Source: Streptomyces sp. SID13031
Lineage (GTDB): Bacteria; Actinomycetota; Actinomycetes; Propionibacteriales; Kribbellaceae
DNA: 64,000 nt
Direction: 5' to 3'
Assembly (NCBI RefSeq): GCF_010548305.1
Contig: NZ_JAAGLV010000010.1
Location: 186,001-250,000, forward strand
Within the stretch, counting starts at the first letter, position 1. Every line of letters begins with the position of its first letter. The notes under the pieces are model-generated. The model was not told the DNA's origin and searched no databases. It saw only the letters and a list, made by a program, of their open reading frames with translations. Shown here one piece after another: positions 50,707 to 58,608 of the stretch. The position numbers and the translations under genes were made by a program.

Positions 50707-51125
50707 TTCTTGGCCTCCTGGCGAGCGCTGGAGCGGAACGACCAGACCGTCATCCAGAGCACGGTGATCACGATGGCGGTGCCGAGCGGTACGTGGACGG
50801 CGAAGTTCTGGGCGTAGCCGAAGACGACCTGGGTGAGCTCGGCGACGATCAGCCCGACCGTGGCGAGGGCGGGCCACAGTCGCCCGCCGCCCGGCCAGCG
50901 GTACAGCACGGCCGCGACGAGTTGGAGCATCGCGATCAGGAACAACGACGACCCGATCGGTCCATGCCACGCCATCGCGTCGACCTCACCGGACAGGAAG
51001 TAGCCGGCCAGGATCGGCTGCGCCACGACGAGGGCGGTATGGAGCAGGAGCAGGATGCGAAGCAGCGCCAAGGTCGCCCGTGGCCGCCGATGGGTGCGCC
51101 GCTCAGGCTTGAGCTGAAGTGTCAT
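50703..51125 (-). CDS. Four-helix membrane protein with conserved His, partner of multicopper oxidase
   Basis: 140 residues, four hydrophobic helices. Shares with the next gene upstream the pattern LH in helix 1, QPxLAG, AMxxHxPxG before helix 2, and GY-x5-HxPLG before helix 4 (here LLLHTALVVAQPILAG, AMAWHGPIG, GYAQNFAVHVPLG). The three His positions could bind heme or copper. Overlaps both neighbours by ATGA. Confidence 0.85.
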   Translation of the reverse strand: MTLQLKPERRTHRRPRATLALLRILLLLHTALVVAQPILAGYFLSGEVDAMAWHGPIGSSLFLIAMLQLVAAVLYRWPGGGRLWPALATVGLIVAELTQVVFGYAQNFAVHVPLGTAIVITVLWMTVWSFRSSARQEAKK

Positions 51126-51520
51126 GCGAGCACCTCGGCAGCGCGCTTCCTCGTACGGCGAACGCGCGCGGCCGGGCGGAACGTCCAGACGGCGAGGGCG
51201 CAGGCGATCGCCACGATCGTGATCCCGAGCGGGATGTGTAGGGCGAGTTGGCGGTTGTAGCCCATCGCGATCTGGAAACTCTCGGCGGCGAGCAGCAACA
51301 GCGCCACCAGGACGGCCCGAGCGCGACCGCCGGCACGCCAGTAGATCGTCGCCACCAGTACGAGGCCGAGACAGACGAAGGCGAGGCCGAGCCCGAGCGG
51401 CTCGTGCAGCCGCATCGCGCTGCCCGACCCGTTCAGGTAGACACCCGCGAGCACGGGTTGCAGGCAGACCGCGACGGCGTGCAGCACCGCGACCAGGCGA
51501 AGGCTCACCAAGGACTTCAT
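51122..51520 (-). CDS. Four-helix membrane protein, paralog of the adjacent gene
   Basis: 132 residues, four hydrophobic helices; VLHAVAVCLQPVLAG, AMRLHEPLG and GYNRQLALHIPLG match the neighbour position by position, so the two arose by tandem duplication and may form a heterodimer. First gene of the oxidase operon. The C-terminus is Arg-rich and cytosolic by the positive-inside rule. Confidence 0.85.
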   Translation of the reverse strand: MKSLVSLRLVAVLHAVAVCLQPVLAGVYLNGSGSAMRLHEPLGLGLAFVCLGLVLVATIYWRAGGRARAVLVALLLLAAESFQIAMGYNRQLALHIPLGITIVAIACALAVWTFRPAARVRRTRKRAAEVLA

Positions 51521-51542
51521 GGCGACCAGATTAGTAGGGTGT

Positions 51543-51552
51543 CTACATGTAG
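51543..51552. promoter_or_regulatory. Palindrome upstream of the oxidase operon
   Basis: CTACATGTAG is a perfect 10-bp palindrome 23 bp upstream of the first start. It resembles TACA/TGTA half-sites of BlaI/CopY-type repressors but with a shorter centre. Confidence 0.4.
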
Positions 51553-51566
51553 CGCGACCAGTTAAA

Positions 51567-51598
51567 ACCCTGAATCGCCCCGGGGAGCCATTCAGGGT
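51567..51598 (-). terminator. Terminator of the 51659-52003 gene
   Basis: ACCCTGAAT/ATTCAGGGT 9-bp stem with an inner CCCC/GGGG pair. On the minus strand it is followed by TTTTAAC, a U-run. Confidence 0.8.
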
Positions 51599-51658
51599 GG
51601 TGTGAGGCGCAATGGCCCGCCTGCGGTGGAGCGAGCGCGGTGGATCAGGTGAGGTGGA

Positions 51659-52003
51659 TCAGGTGAGGTGGCCGAGCGGTGAGACGGAGATGCCGGCTCG
51701 CTCGCAGACCCACTGAGGGTCGGGGCCGAGCTCGGGCTCGATTCGGAGCTCGTGGTCGTGGAGGTCGTCGCAGGCTGTGCAGCGCGGCCAGCGGACGCCG
51801 GAGTCGGACAGCCGGTCCTGGACGTCCTGGGCGACCAGGCCGGCGATGTGTTCGGCGCCGTCCGGCCATTGGTCCAGCCACCACTGCCGGCCGGCGACGG
51901 CGTCCTCCAGTAGGGACACCATCACGGCGTCGTCGAATCCCCGCACGGCCAGGTCGTGGAGCACCTGTGCACGGGCCGTCAGCAACACGCCTGGTTCGTT
52001 CAT
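51659..52003 (-). CDS. Hypothetical protein with CxxC
   Basis: 114 residues, acidic, no signal or membrane helix. WPRCTACDDLHDHELRIEPE and DPQWVCERAG form a possible C-x2-C/H/C metal site in the C-terminal half; the N-terminal half is helical. I do not recognise a family with confidence. Single-gene unit ending at a good terminator. Confidence 0.72.
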   Translation of the reverse strand: MNEPGVLLTARAQVLHDLAVRGFDDAVMVSLLEDAVAGRQWWLDQWPDGAEHIAGLVAQDVQDRLSDSGVRWPRCTACDDLHDHELRIEPELGPDPQWVCERAGISVSPLGHLT

Positions 52004-52035
52004 CGCCCTTCAGAGTGCCAGACAGAACCGACAAA

Positions 52036-52059
52036 ACCCCAAGCCGATCGACTTGGGGT
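52036..52059 (-). terminator. Terminator of the 52089-52313 gene
   Basis: ACCCCAAG (52036-52043) and CTTGGGGT (52052-52059) with an 8-nt loop; minus-strand continuation TTTTG gives the U-run. Confidence 0.8.
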
Positions 52060-52088
52060 CTTGCCGCCTTGGGAGAGGCGTGTGCGGA

Positions 52089-52313
52089 TCAACCCGCCAA
52101 CGGCTCGCAGCGCGGGGCTGGGTCGAGGCGATCGGCGAGCTTGAGCTCGCGCTCGGCGGTGGTCCGCAGTACGGCGGAGAGCCTGGCGCGGACCGCGAAA
52201 CTGCGCCGCGGTGCCGGCTCGTAGTACTCCTCCTGAGGAGCGTTGGGAAGTGCGGACTGGGCGAGGGACCTCGCGTTCTCCACTGCGGTGTTGCCGGCGA
52301 TGAAGTAAGTCAT
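52089..52313 (-). CDS. Small hypothetical protein
   Basis: 74 residues starting MTYFIAGNTAVENARSLAQ behind GGAAGGGAG, and followed by a good terminator, so likely real. Contains an acidic EEYYEP patch and a basic RRSFAVRARLSAVLRTTAER helix. No known domain, no signal or membrane segment. Confidence 0.7.
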   Translation of the reverse strand: MTYFIAGNTAVENARSLAQSALPNAPQEEYYEPAPRRSFAVRARLSAVLRTTAERELKLADRLDPAPRCEPLAG

Positions 52314-52389
52314 GGTCGTGCTCCCTTCCGAAGGGCGTGGTGATCAGAACCCATGGCCGGGGTGGCCATCGGCAGCTGGGGTGGGTGAT

Positions 52390-53430
52390 TCAGTTGCGGG
52401 GTGCCGGACCGCTGCTGGCGCGGACGACCAGCTCGGTCGGCATCGTGAGTTGCCGCTGGGTCTGACTCGGGTCGAGCAGCAGTCGCCCGACCGCGCGACC
52501 CTTGTCCTTGATGGGCTGCCGGACCGTGGTCAGCCCGGCCGTCCCGGCGGCGGGGATGTCGTCGAACCCGGTCACGGCCAGGTCCCGGCCGGGGACCAGC
52601 CCGCGGATCCTCATCGCCTCCATCGCGCCGAGCGCCTGGACATCGCTCAGCCCGACGATCGCTGTCGGCCGGTCCTGCGAGTCGAGCACCCAGCCGGCCG
52701 CGGCCAGCCCGGAGTCGAAGGCGTTGTGGCCGCCCGAGACGATCCTGATCCGGGCATCGGGCATCGCCTTGCGCAGGCCCTGGATCCGCAGCTCGCAGTC
52801 GGCGTACCCGACCTCGTCGAGCAGCAGCTCGACCGGCCGGCTGCCGGCCGCCTCGGTGTTGTCGACCAGTACTACGAGGTCGCGGTGCCCGAGCCGGGCC
52901 AGGTGCTCGCCCAGTGCCGCGCCGCTGGCCGACTCGTCGATCGCGACCCACGAGTCGGTCGGGTGGTCGCCCATGTCGGTGGACACCACCGGGATGCCCC
53001 GGTTCTTCAGCACGTCCAAGGCCGGGTGGCCGGGGGCGACGCAGAAGATCGCGGCCGCATCCATCGACGCCTGCTGGACCGCGTTCGTACCGCCCTGGAT
53101 GTCGGTCGAGCTGAGCGGCACCAGCAGCAGGCTGGTGGCGAACTCCTCGGCGACCTCGGCCAGCCCGGCCAGGAAGCCGACGGCGTACGGGTCGGAGAAG
53201 GCGTAGGCGAGCTTGTCGGTGAACAGCACGCCGACCGCGCCGGCCTTGCCGCTGCGCAGGGCGCGGGCGGAGGCGTCGGGGCCGGAGTAGCCGAGCTCTT
53301 GGGCCTTGGCCAGGATCCGCTCGCGGACGGCGGCGGAGAGCTGGTCGGGCTTGTTGTAGGCGTTGGAGACGGTCGACGGCGAGACCCCGGCGGCCTGCGC
53401 GATGGTCTTGATGGTGACCCTCGGTGTCAT
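52390..53430 (-). CDS. LacI family transcriptional regulator
   Basis: 346 residues. HTH TIKTIAQAAGVSPSTVSNAY with the hinge RALRSGKAGAVGVLF, then a periplasmic-binding-like sugar domain with AVTGFDDIPAAG and LTTVRQP. ATG 53430 follows AAGGAGG. The ligand is unknown. It is divergent from cutC with operator-like ATCGTT repeats between them, suggesting control of itself and possibly the cutC operon. Confidence 0.93.
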   Translation of the reverse strand: MTPRVTIKTIAQAAGVSPSTVSNAYNKPDQLSAAVRERILAKAQELGYSGPDASARALRSGKAGAVGVLFTDKLAYAFSDPYAVGFLAGLAEVAEEFATSLLLVPLSSTDIQGGTNAVQQASMDAAAIFCVAPGHPALDVLKNRGIPVVSTDMGDHPTDSWVAIDESASGAALGEHLARLGHRDLVVLVDNTEAAGSRPVELLLDEVGYADCELRIQGLRKAMPDARIRIVSGGHNAFDSGLAAAGWVLDSQDRPTAIVGLSDVQALGAMEAMRIRGLVPGRDLAVTGFDDIPAAGTAGLTTVRQPIKDKGRAVGRLLLDPSQTQRQLTMPTELVVRASSGPAPRN

Positions 53431-53470
53431 CGTCCTGCCTCCTTGTCCGACCTTGTCCAACGGCTTCTGC

Positions 53471-53502
53471 ATCGTTCTACTAAATCGTTCTAGAAAAACG
53501 AT
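53471..53502. promoter_or_regulatory. LacI-type operator cluster
   Basis: ATCGTTCTA occurs at 53471-53479 and 53484-53492, and the second copy forms an inverted repeat ATCGTT-N7-AACGAT (53484-53502). Located in the AT-rich divergent region between lacI-type and cutC genes. Confidence 0.55.
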
Positions 53503-53563
53503 ACAGAAGACTTCCGGCGAGCGCAACTGTCATTTCTGGAGCGGTGCCGGCGGGTGATGCAGG

Positions 53564-54280
53564 ATGATGGCGGGCATGGGTTCGTTGCTGGAGATCATCG
53601 CTTTGCATCCGGCCGATGCCGAGGCGGCTCAGGAGGGCGGCGCGGACCGGCTGGAGCTGTGCGCCTCGATGGAGGCCGACGGGTTGTGCCCGTCGGTGTC
53701 GACCGTTAGCGCCATCCGCCGGGTCACCGACCTGCCGTTACGGGTGATGCTGCGGCTGACGAACTCGTTCGGCACCGACGGCGCCGAGCTGAACCGGCTG
53801 ACCGCGATGGCGCAGGCCTACCTGTCGGCCGGCGCGGACGGGTTCGTGTTCGGCTTCCTGAACTCCGACAACGAGGTGGACGTCGCCTCGGCCGCCGCAC
53901 TCGCCAGCACCTTCGCCGGTACGCCGTGGACGTTCCACCGCGCCGTCGATGCTGTGCTCGAGCAGGAGCGGGCGTGGCGTGCGCTGCGGAGCCTGCCCGG
54001 CCTCGACTGCGTGCTGACCGCGGGCTCGTCGCTCGGCGTCGGGCACGGGCTGGACGACCTGCTCAAGCTGGCGTCTGCCGACAAGCAGGTGGCGAAGGTG
54101 ATGATGGCCGGTGGCTCGCTCAAACCGGAGCACGTCCCGTGGCTGTACGGCGCCGGCGTCCGTCGCTTCCACGTCGGGTCGTCGGTGCGGCAGGACGGCT
54201 CGTGGACCAAGGCATACGTGAACTCACGCTTCGTCCGCGCCTGGCGGAACCTGCTCGACGCGCAGGACGAGAAGGCATGA
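53564..54280 (+). CDS. cutC: CutC family protein
   Basis: 238 residues, TIM-barrel. LLEIIALHPADAEAAQEGGA, DRLELCASMEADGLCPS, FVFGFLNSDNEVD, TFHRAVDAV and CVLTAGSSLGVGHGL are CutC hallmarks. Historically linked to copper homeostasis, but direct copper handling is doubtful for many members. The start may be ATG 53564 or 53576. ATGA overlap with the next gene; divergent LacI regulator points to sugar-type control. Confidence 0.9.
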   Translation: MMAGMGSLLEIIALHPADAEAAQEGGADRLELCASMEADGLCPSVSTVSAIRRVTDLPLRVMLRLTNSFGTDGAELNRLTAMAQAYLSAGADGFVFGFLNSDNEVDVASAAALASTFAGTPWTFHRAVDAVLEQERAWRALRSLPGLDCVLTAGSSLGVGHGLDDLLKLASADKQVAKVMMAGGSLKPEHVPWLYGAGVRRFHVGSSVRQDGSWTKAYVNSRFVRAWRNLLDAQDEKA

Positions 54281-54534
54281 TCTACATCGACCCGCCGGCC
54301 TGGTCAGCTCACAATCGCTTGTGGTCTCACCTGGTCAGCGACGAGTCGTACGACGAACTGCACGAGTTCGCCCGCCAGGCAGGCATTCCAGCGCGAGGCT
54401 TCGACCGCGACCACTACGACGTACCGTCCGACCGGTACGACGCGCTGGTGGCAGCCGGCGCCGTACCGGTGTCGAGCCGGGTGATCGTGCAACGCCTGCT
54501 GGCGTCGGGCCTGCGGCATCGCAAGGGGACTTGA
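54277..54534 (+). CDS. DUF4031 small protein
   Basis: 85 residues: MIYIDPPAWSAHNRLWSHLV, SYDELHEFARQAGIPARGFD and DHYDVPSDRYDALVAAGA match the DUF4031 pattern. Function unknown. Overlaps cutC by ATGA and abuts the next GTG (TGAGTG), so it is the middle gene of a tight three-gene operon. Confidence 0.88.
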   Translation: MIYIDPPAWSAHNRLWSHLVSDESYDELHEFARQAGIPARGFDRDHYDVPSDRYDALVAAGAVPVSSRVIVQRLLASGLRHRKGT

Positions 54535-55404
54535 GTGGAGCTGGACCTGTCGGCATTCGCCGGTCGGGGTGCGGTGGCCGGGGTGTCGAGTCGCGGTGAG
54601 CGCGAGCTGGCGGCGACCGGAGCGACTGTGGAGACGCCGTTCCGGATCGCGTCGCTGACCAAGACGTTCACCGCGGCTGCGGTCGTGAGAGCCCTTTGGG
54701 ACAAGGGGTTTGAGCTGAGTGTATCGGTGGCCGAGATCCTGCCGGAGCTGGCGACGGCACTGACCGTCGAGCAGGTACTGGCCCAGTCCTCCGGTCTCAG
54801 GCAGACGGTCGAGGCTGCGGAAGTTGCCGCGCTGGGCGACGGCGACGAAGTCTTCCTGGAGGCCGCGAAGTTGGTGGTCGCCGGTGGGCAGGAGTATCCG
54901 CCGGGGGAGCGGTGGGCCTACTACAACGGCAACTACTTCCTCGCCGGAGCACTGCTGGCGAGACTGACCGGTGGCAGCTTCGAAGATGGTCTTCAGGAGT
55001 TGCTCTCGGCGGCAGAGCTGTCCTCGACAGCCTTCACCGCTGACTATCCGCGGGCTCGCCGGCCGAGTGGCGGGCTTTGGTCGACCGTCCCCGAGCTGCT
55101 GAGCTTCTGCGAGTTTCTCTTGCAGGACAAGGGGTTGCTGGCCGCGATCTCCACGCCTCGAGTATCGACTCCGCTCAGCTATGGCTTGGGCTGGGCGGTA
55201 GGTCCCGCCGGAATGCTCTACCTCAACGGCAGGCTTGACGGGTATCGGGCGGCGATGCTGTTGTCACCGGAGCGCGAGTGGGCGGCCGCGATGCTCGTCA
55301 GCGACACCGATGCGTTGCCCGCGATCGCGCAGTACCTGGATGACCTGCAGCGGCCGCTCACCGGCGTACCGATGGCTGGTCTGATCGACGACTTCGCGGC
55401 ATAA
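54535..55404 (+). CDS. Serine hydrolase of the class C beta-lactamase/esterase family
   Basis: 289 residues, cytosolic (no signal). SLTKTFTA holds the SxxK nucleophile, YYNGNYFLAG the YxN motif. The third KTG/HSG-type motif is replaced by NGRLDGYRA, which suits esterases/peptidases more than beta-lactamases. GTG 54535 directly abuts the DUF4031 stop. Followed by a strong terminator. Confidence 0.87.
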   Translation: MELDLSAFAGRGAVAGVSSRGERELAATGATVETPFRIASLTKTFTAAAVVRALWDKGFELSVSVAEILPELATALTVEQVLAQSSGLRQTVEAAEVAALGDGDEVFLEAAKLVVAGGQEYPPGERWAYYNGNYFLAGALLARLTGGSFEDGLQELLSAAELSSTAFTADYPRARRPSGGLWSTVPELLSFCEFLLQDKGLLAAISTPRVSTPLSYGLGWAVGPAGMLYLNGRLDGYRAAMLLSPEREWAAAMLVSDTDALPAIAQYLDDLQRPLTGVPMAGLIDDFAA

Positions 55405-55408
55405 GAAA

Positions 55409-55437
55409 GGCGCCCCGGGCAACTAGCCCGGGGCGCC
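55409..55437. terminator. Bidirectional terminator between serine hydrolase and tuf
   Basis: GGCGCCCCGGGC (55409-55420) pairs with GCCCGGGGCGCC (55426-55437), loop AACTA, followed by CTCTCTTC on the plus strand and preceded by AAGAAA (a UUUCUU run for minus-strand transcripts). Confidence 0.9.
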
Positions 55438-55443
55438 CTCTCT

Positions 55444-56631
55444 TCAATCGACGAGTTCGGTGACTGTGCCGGCGGCGACGGTGTGGCCGCCTTCGCGGAC
55501 GGCGAAACCGAGGCCGACCGTCATCGCGACGGCCTTCTCCAGCTCCACGCCCAGCTCGATCGTGTCGCCCGGCATCACCAGGGTGATCTCACCCAGGTCG
55601 ATGCCACCCGACACGTCCGTGGTCCGGAAGTGGAACTGCGGCCGGTAGTCCGCGGCGAACGGCGTGTGCCGGCCACCCTCGGCGGTCGACAGCGCGTGCA
55701 GTTGCGCCCGGAACTTCCGGTGCGGCCGCACACTTCCCGGCAGTACCAGTACCTGACCACGACGGACCTCGTCGCGCTTGACGCCACGCAGCAGTACGGC
55801 CGCGTTGTCACCCGCCTCGGCGGTCGCCAGCGACTTGCCGAACGTCTCCAGCCCGATCGCCGTACTGGTGACCGTCGGGCCGAGACCCACGACCTCCACC
55901 GCGTCGCCGAGCTTGAGCGAACCCTGCTCGACCGCGCCGGTGACGACGGTGCCGCGGCCGCTGATGGTGAGAACGTTCTCGATCGGCATCAAGAACGGCT
56001 CGCCCAGCTCACGGTCGGGCACCGGCACATAGTCGTCGACGGCATCGAGCAGCGCACCGATCGCAGGTGTCCACTCGGGGTCGCCCTCGAGTGCACGCAG
56101 ACCGGAGACGCGCACGACCGGCACCTCGTCGCCCGGGAAGCCGTACTCCGACAGGAGTTCGCGGACCTCCAGCTCGACCAGGTCGAGCAGCTCGGGGTCG
56201 TCGACGGCGTCGGCCTTGTTCAGCGCGACGACCAGGTACGGCACGCCGACGCGTTGCGCGAGCAGTACGTGCTCACGGGTCTGCGGCATGGCGCCGTCCT
56301 GCGCCGACACGACCAGGATCGCGGCGTCCACCTGGGCGGCGCCGGTGATCATGTTCTTCACGTAGTCGGCGTGCCCAGGCATGTCGACGTGCGCGTAGTG
56401 CCGGTTGGCGGTCTCGTACTCGACGTGCGAGATGTTGATCGTGATCCCGCGCTGGACCTCCTCGGGCGCCCGGTCGATCCCGTCGAACGCGACGAACGAG
56501 TTGAGGTCCGGGTAGCGCTCGGCGAGCACCTTGGTGATCGCGGCGGTCAGCGTGGTCTTGCCATGGTCGACGTGCCCCATGGTGCCGATGTTGAGGTGCG
56601 GCTTGGTCCGCACGAACTGGCTCTTGGCCAT
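55444..56631 (-). CDS. tuf: Divergent second elongation factor Tu
   Basis: 395 residues. G1 GHVDHGKTT, G2 RGITINISHVEYE, G3 DMPGHADY, G4 NKAD and domain II/III landmarks are all present, so it should bind GTP and tRNA. It differs from housekeeping EF-Tu at usually invariant places: GLGFAVREGGHTVAAG near the C-terminus has Gly and His where Arg is normal (equivalent to E. coli 373 and 381 by counting back), and it ends TVTELVD. It is isolated from rpsL-rpsG-fusA, so a paralog like Streptomyces tuf3. A stress or antibiotic-tolerance role is inference. Confidence 0.9.
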   Translation of the reverse strand: MAKSQFVRTKPHLNIGTMGHVDHGKTTLTAAITKVLAERYPDLNSFVAFDGIDRAPEEVQRGITINISHVEYETANRHYAHVDMPGHADYVKNMITGAAQVDAAILVVSAQDGAMPQTREHVLLAQRVGVPYLVVALNKADAVDDPELLDLVELEVRELLSEYGFPGDEVPVVRVSGLRALEGDPEWTPAIGALLDAVDDYVPVPDRELGEPFLMPIENVLTISGRGTVVTGAVEQGSLKLGDAVEVVGLGPTVTSTAIGLETFGKSLATAEAGDNAAVLLRGVKRDEVRRGQVLVLPGSVRPHRKFRAQLHALSTAEGGRHTPFAADYRPQFHFRTTDVSGGIDLGEITLVMPGDTIELGVELEKAVAMTVGLGFAVREGGHTVAAGTVTELVD

Positions 56632-56945
56632 GATGTGTCTTTTCCCTTGCTGGTCAGAGGATTCACTGAGCCAGGACCCAGGGCCCGCGCCGTACCAGCT
56701 GGTTTCTCAGCGGTCGGAGGGGGCCGGTTCTCGAGCCACCCTCCTCCGCGGGTCCTGCGTCAGCAGGAGGAGGGTCGCCTTCGCGCGCCGGTGAAACTGT
56801 GCGCGCCGGTCAGCAGAGCTGAATCGTCTGACGCCCACGCAGCGGCGCCTGACAGGCCCAGGCCTGACAGGTACGCAACAGAATCCGCGCGGAACATGGT
56901 CATCACGGTATTGGTCAACGCTGCCCACGGCAACGGATATTCCCG
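56632..56945 (-). promoter_or_regulatory. Long structured 5' region of the second tuf gene
   Basis: About 310 bp without a gene. ACCCTCCTCC and GGAGGAGGGT (56738-56747 with 56766-56775) form a 10-bp stem, and CCTGC-GTCA-GCAGG (56754-56767) is an alternative hairpin overlapping its right arm, so the two exclude each other. A 47-codon ORF (56903 to 56760) ends in ARRRPSSC at this structure; it may be a leader but lacks a clear promoter or ribosome site. Confidence 0.5.
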
Positions 56946-57608
56946 CTAGGTCAGCTTCTCCCTGGCATACCGCAAGGTGGGCTTCTGCATGACTTTCTCA
57001 TGCTTCGCGAGGAAGCTCCGGAGCGCGGGTTCGTCCAGTACCCCGGCGTACTTGAGTGCGATCCCCACCGGCTTCGACACCACCGGATCCTTGTCTGACA
57101 GGAGCAACTCGGCGATCGCGAAGAGGTCGGTCAGGTCGGCGGGTGTGCCGAAGCGAGCGAAGTACAAGGGCGCGGTGATCGCCGTACGCCGACGCAAGGG
57201 GTCGGCTGAGCGGGCGAGCGCGAAGAGCGGATCCCGCTTGCGGTGCAGGAGTTGGCGCCCGATTACATGCGGCGCCGCCCGATCGACCATGTCCCAACTG
57301 TCGATAGCGTCGTGCCGCCGCAGATACAGCTCGTACGCCGCCTGCCGCTCGTCATCCGTCGTCCTCTTGCCGCGCGCCTTGAAGTCCAGCACGCAGAACC
57401 CGGCCAGCCGACCCTCGTACGACGCTTCGTCCAGCAGCCGCTCGACCTCCGCGAACGACATCGCGGTGAACGCCTTGGCGGTGTCGAAGGTGGATCGCAT
57501 CGGCACGCCCAGAACCTCACCGGCGCCGGGGTAGTGCTTGTGGGTCACCTCGCCGGGCTTGGCGTACTCCCGCAGTGCCGCGACCAAGGCGGCAGCAGTG
57601 AGCTCCAT
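56946..57608 (-). CDS. DNA alkylation repair protein (AlkD-like)
   Basis: 220 residues of HEAT-like helical repeats. VTHKHYPGAGEVLGVPMRST, IDSWDMVDRAAPHVIG (Trp/Asp of the active groove) and LSDKDPVVSKPVGIALKYAG match the AlkC/AlkD family that excises bulky alkylated bases without base flipping. Start ATG 57608. Cytosolic, stand-alone gene. Confidence 0.88.
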   Translation of the reverse strand: MELTAAALVAALREYAKPGEVTHKHYPGAGEVLGVPMRSTFDTAKAFTAMSFAEVERLLDEASYEGRLAGFCVLDFKARGKRTTDDERQAAYELYLRRHDAIDSWDMVDRAAPHVIGRQLLHRKRDPLFALARSADPLRRRTAITAPLYFARFGTPADLTDLFAIAELLLSDKDPVVSKPVGIALKYAGVLDEPALRSFLAKHEKVMQKPTLRYAREKLT

Positions 57609-57670
57609 CGAGGGAGCGTAACTCGCACGGCTCCGCCGCGACGACGGCAGCCCGCTCCCCCCCGCCTTCC

Positions 57671-58558
57671 TTACCCGAGCGCGTTGATCGCGGCTGCGGC
57701 GGCGGCTGCGATCAGCGCGTCGTTGGGGACTGCGTCCTTCGCGCCTTTGGTGGACAGGATGGCGAGCATGATCGGCGCACGGTTCGGGGGCCAGAGGATG
57801 GCTACGTCGTTGCGGCCGCCGTAGGCAGCGGTGCCGGTCTTGTCGCCGACTGTCCAGTCCTTCGGGACGCCGGCCCGGATCGTCGTGCCGCCCGTGGTGT
57901 TGGCCTTGAGCCAGCCGACCAGTACTGCGCGCTTGGCCGGCGGCAGCGCGTGGCCAAGGGTCAGCTTCTGCAGGCTGGTGGCGAGGGCTCGCGGGGTGGT
58001 GGTGTCGCGGGTATCGCCAGGAGTGGCTTCGTTGAGGGTCGGCTCGGTGCGGCTCGTGTTGGTGACCACGTCGCCCAGCCTGCGCAGTGCGCGCTGCAGG
58101 CCGGACGGTCCGCCGATCTCGGCCAGGATCAGGTTGGCCGCGGCGTTGTCGCTGTAGCGGATCGCGGCGTCGCAGAGCTCCCGCAGCGTCATGCCGGTGG
58201 CGACGTGCTTCTCGGTGATCGGCGAGTTGGGGAGCAGGATGGACTCGTCGTACCGGATCAGCTTGTCGAGGTTCTTCGTCTCGATCAGCAGGACGCCGCA
58301 CGCGAGTGCCTTGAAGGTGGAGGCGTGGGGGAAGCGTTCGCCGGCGCGGTAGCTGACGGTTCGATGGGTCCCCGTGTCGTAGGCGAAGACCCCCAACCGC
58401 GCGGAGTACTGCTTCTCGAGCTTGCTGAACGGCTCGGTGACCTGGGCGGGAGTAGAGGCGAGCACGGGGGCTGGAGCTGCCGTGGCTTCAGGCTCTGAGG
58501 AGCAGGCTGCGCTGATCAGTAGTACGGCGGACAGGGCGGCAAGAAGGGCTCGTCGCAT
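57671..58558 (-). CDS. bla: Class A beta-lactamase, lipoprotein
   Basis: 295 residues. Lipobox ISAAC after MRRALLAALSAVLL. All class A motifs: HASTFKALA (S70-x-x-K), RYSDNAAANL (SDN), EPTLNEATPGDTRDTT (Glu166/Asn170 omega loop) and GDKTGTAAYGGRND (KTG). It hydrolyses beta-lactams at the outer membrane face. The gene looks intact. No blaI/blaR regulator is adjacent. Confidence 0.95.
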   Translation of the reverse strand: MRRALLAALSAVLLISAACSSEPEATAAPAPVLASTPAQVTEPFSKLEKQYSARLGVFAYDTGTHRTVSYRAGERFPHASTFKALACGVLLIETKNLDKLIRYDESILLPNSPITEKHVATGMTLRELCDAAIRYSDNAAANLILAEIGGPSGLQRALRRLGDVVTNTSRTEPTLNEATPGDTRDTTTPRALATSLQKLTLGHALPPAKRAVLVGWLKANTTGGTTIRAGVPKDWTVGDKTGTAAYGGRNDVAILWPPNRAPIMLAILSTKGAKDAVPNDALIAAAAAAAINALG

Positions 58559-58608
58559 GTCAACGACTCTAATAAACGCTTAGTTCAAGAGCTGGAAGTG
58601 GGGCGGGC

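Noticed and set aside
49189..51552. A definite CopY/BlaI operator at 51543
   Set aside because: TACATGTA lacks the two-base centre of the TACA-N2-TGTA box, so it is listed only as a palindrome.
54535..55404. True class C beta-lactamase
   Set aside because: SxxK and YxN are present but the KTG-type motif is replaced and there is no signal peptide, so a general serine hydrolase is safer.
56760..56903. 47-codon ORF before the second tuf gene as a firm leader peptide
   Set aside because: No clear ribosome site and the best -35 (TTGACC) would place the transcript start inside it; kept only as a note on the 5' region.
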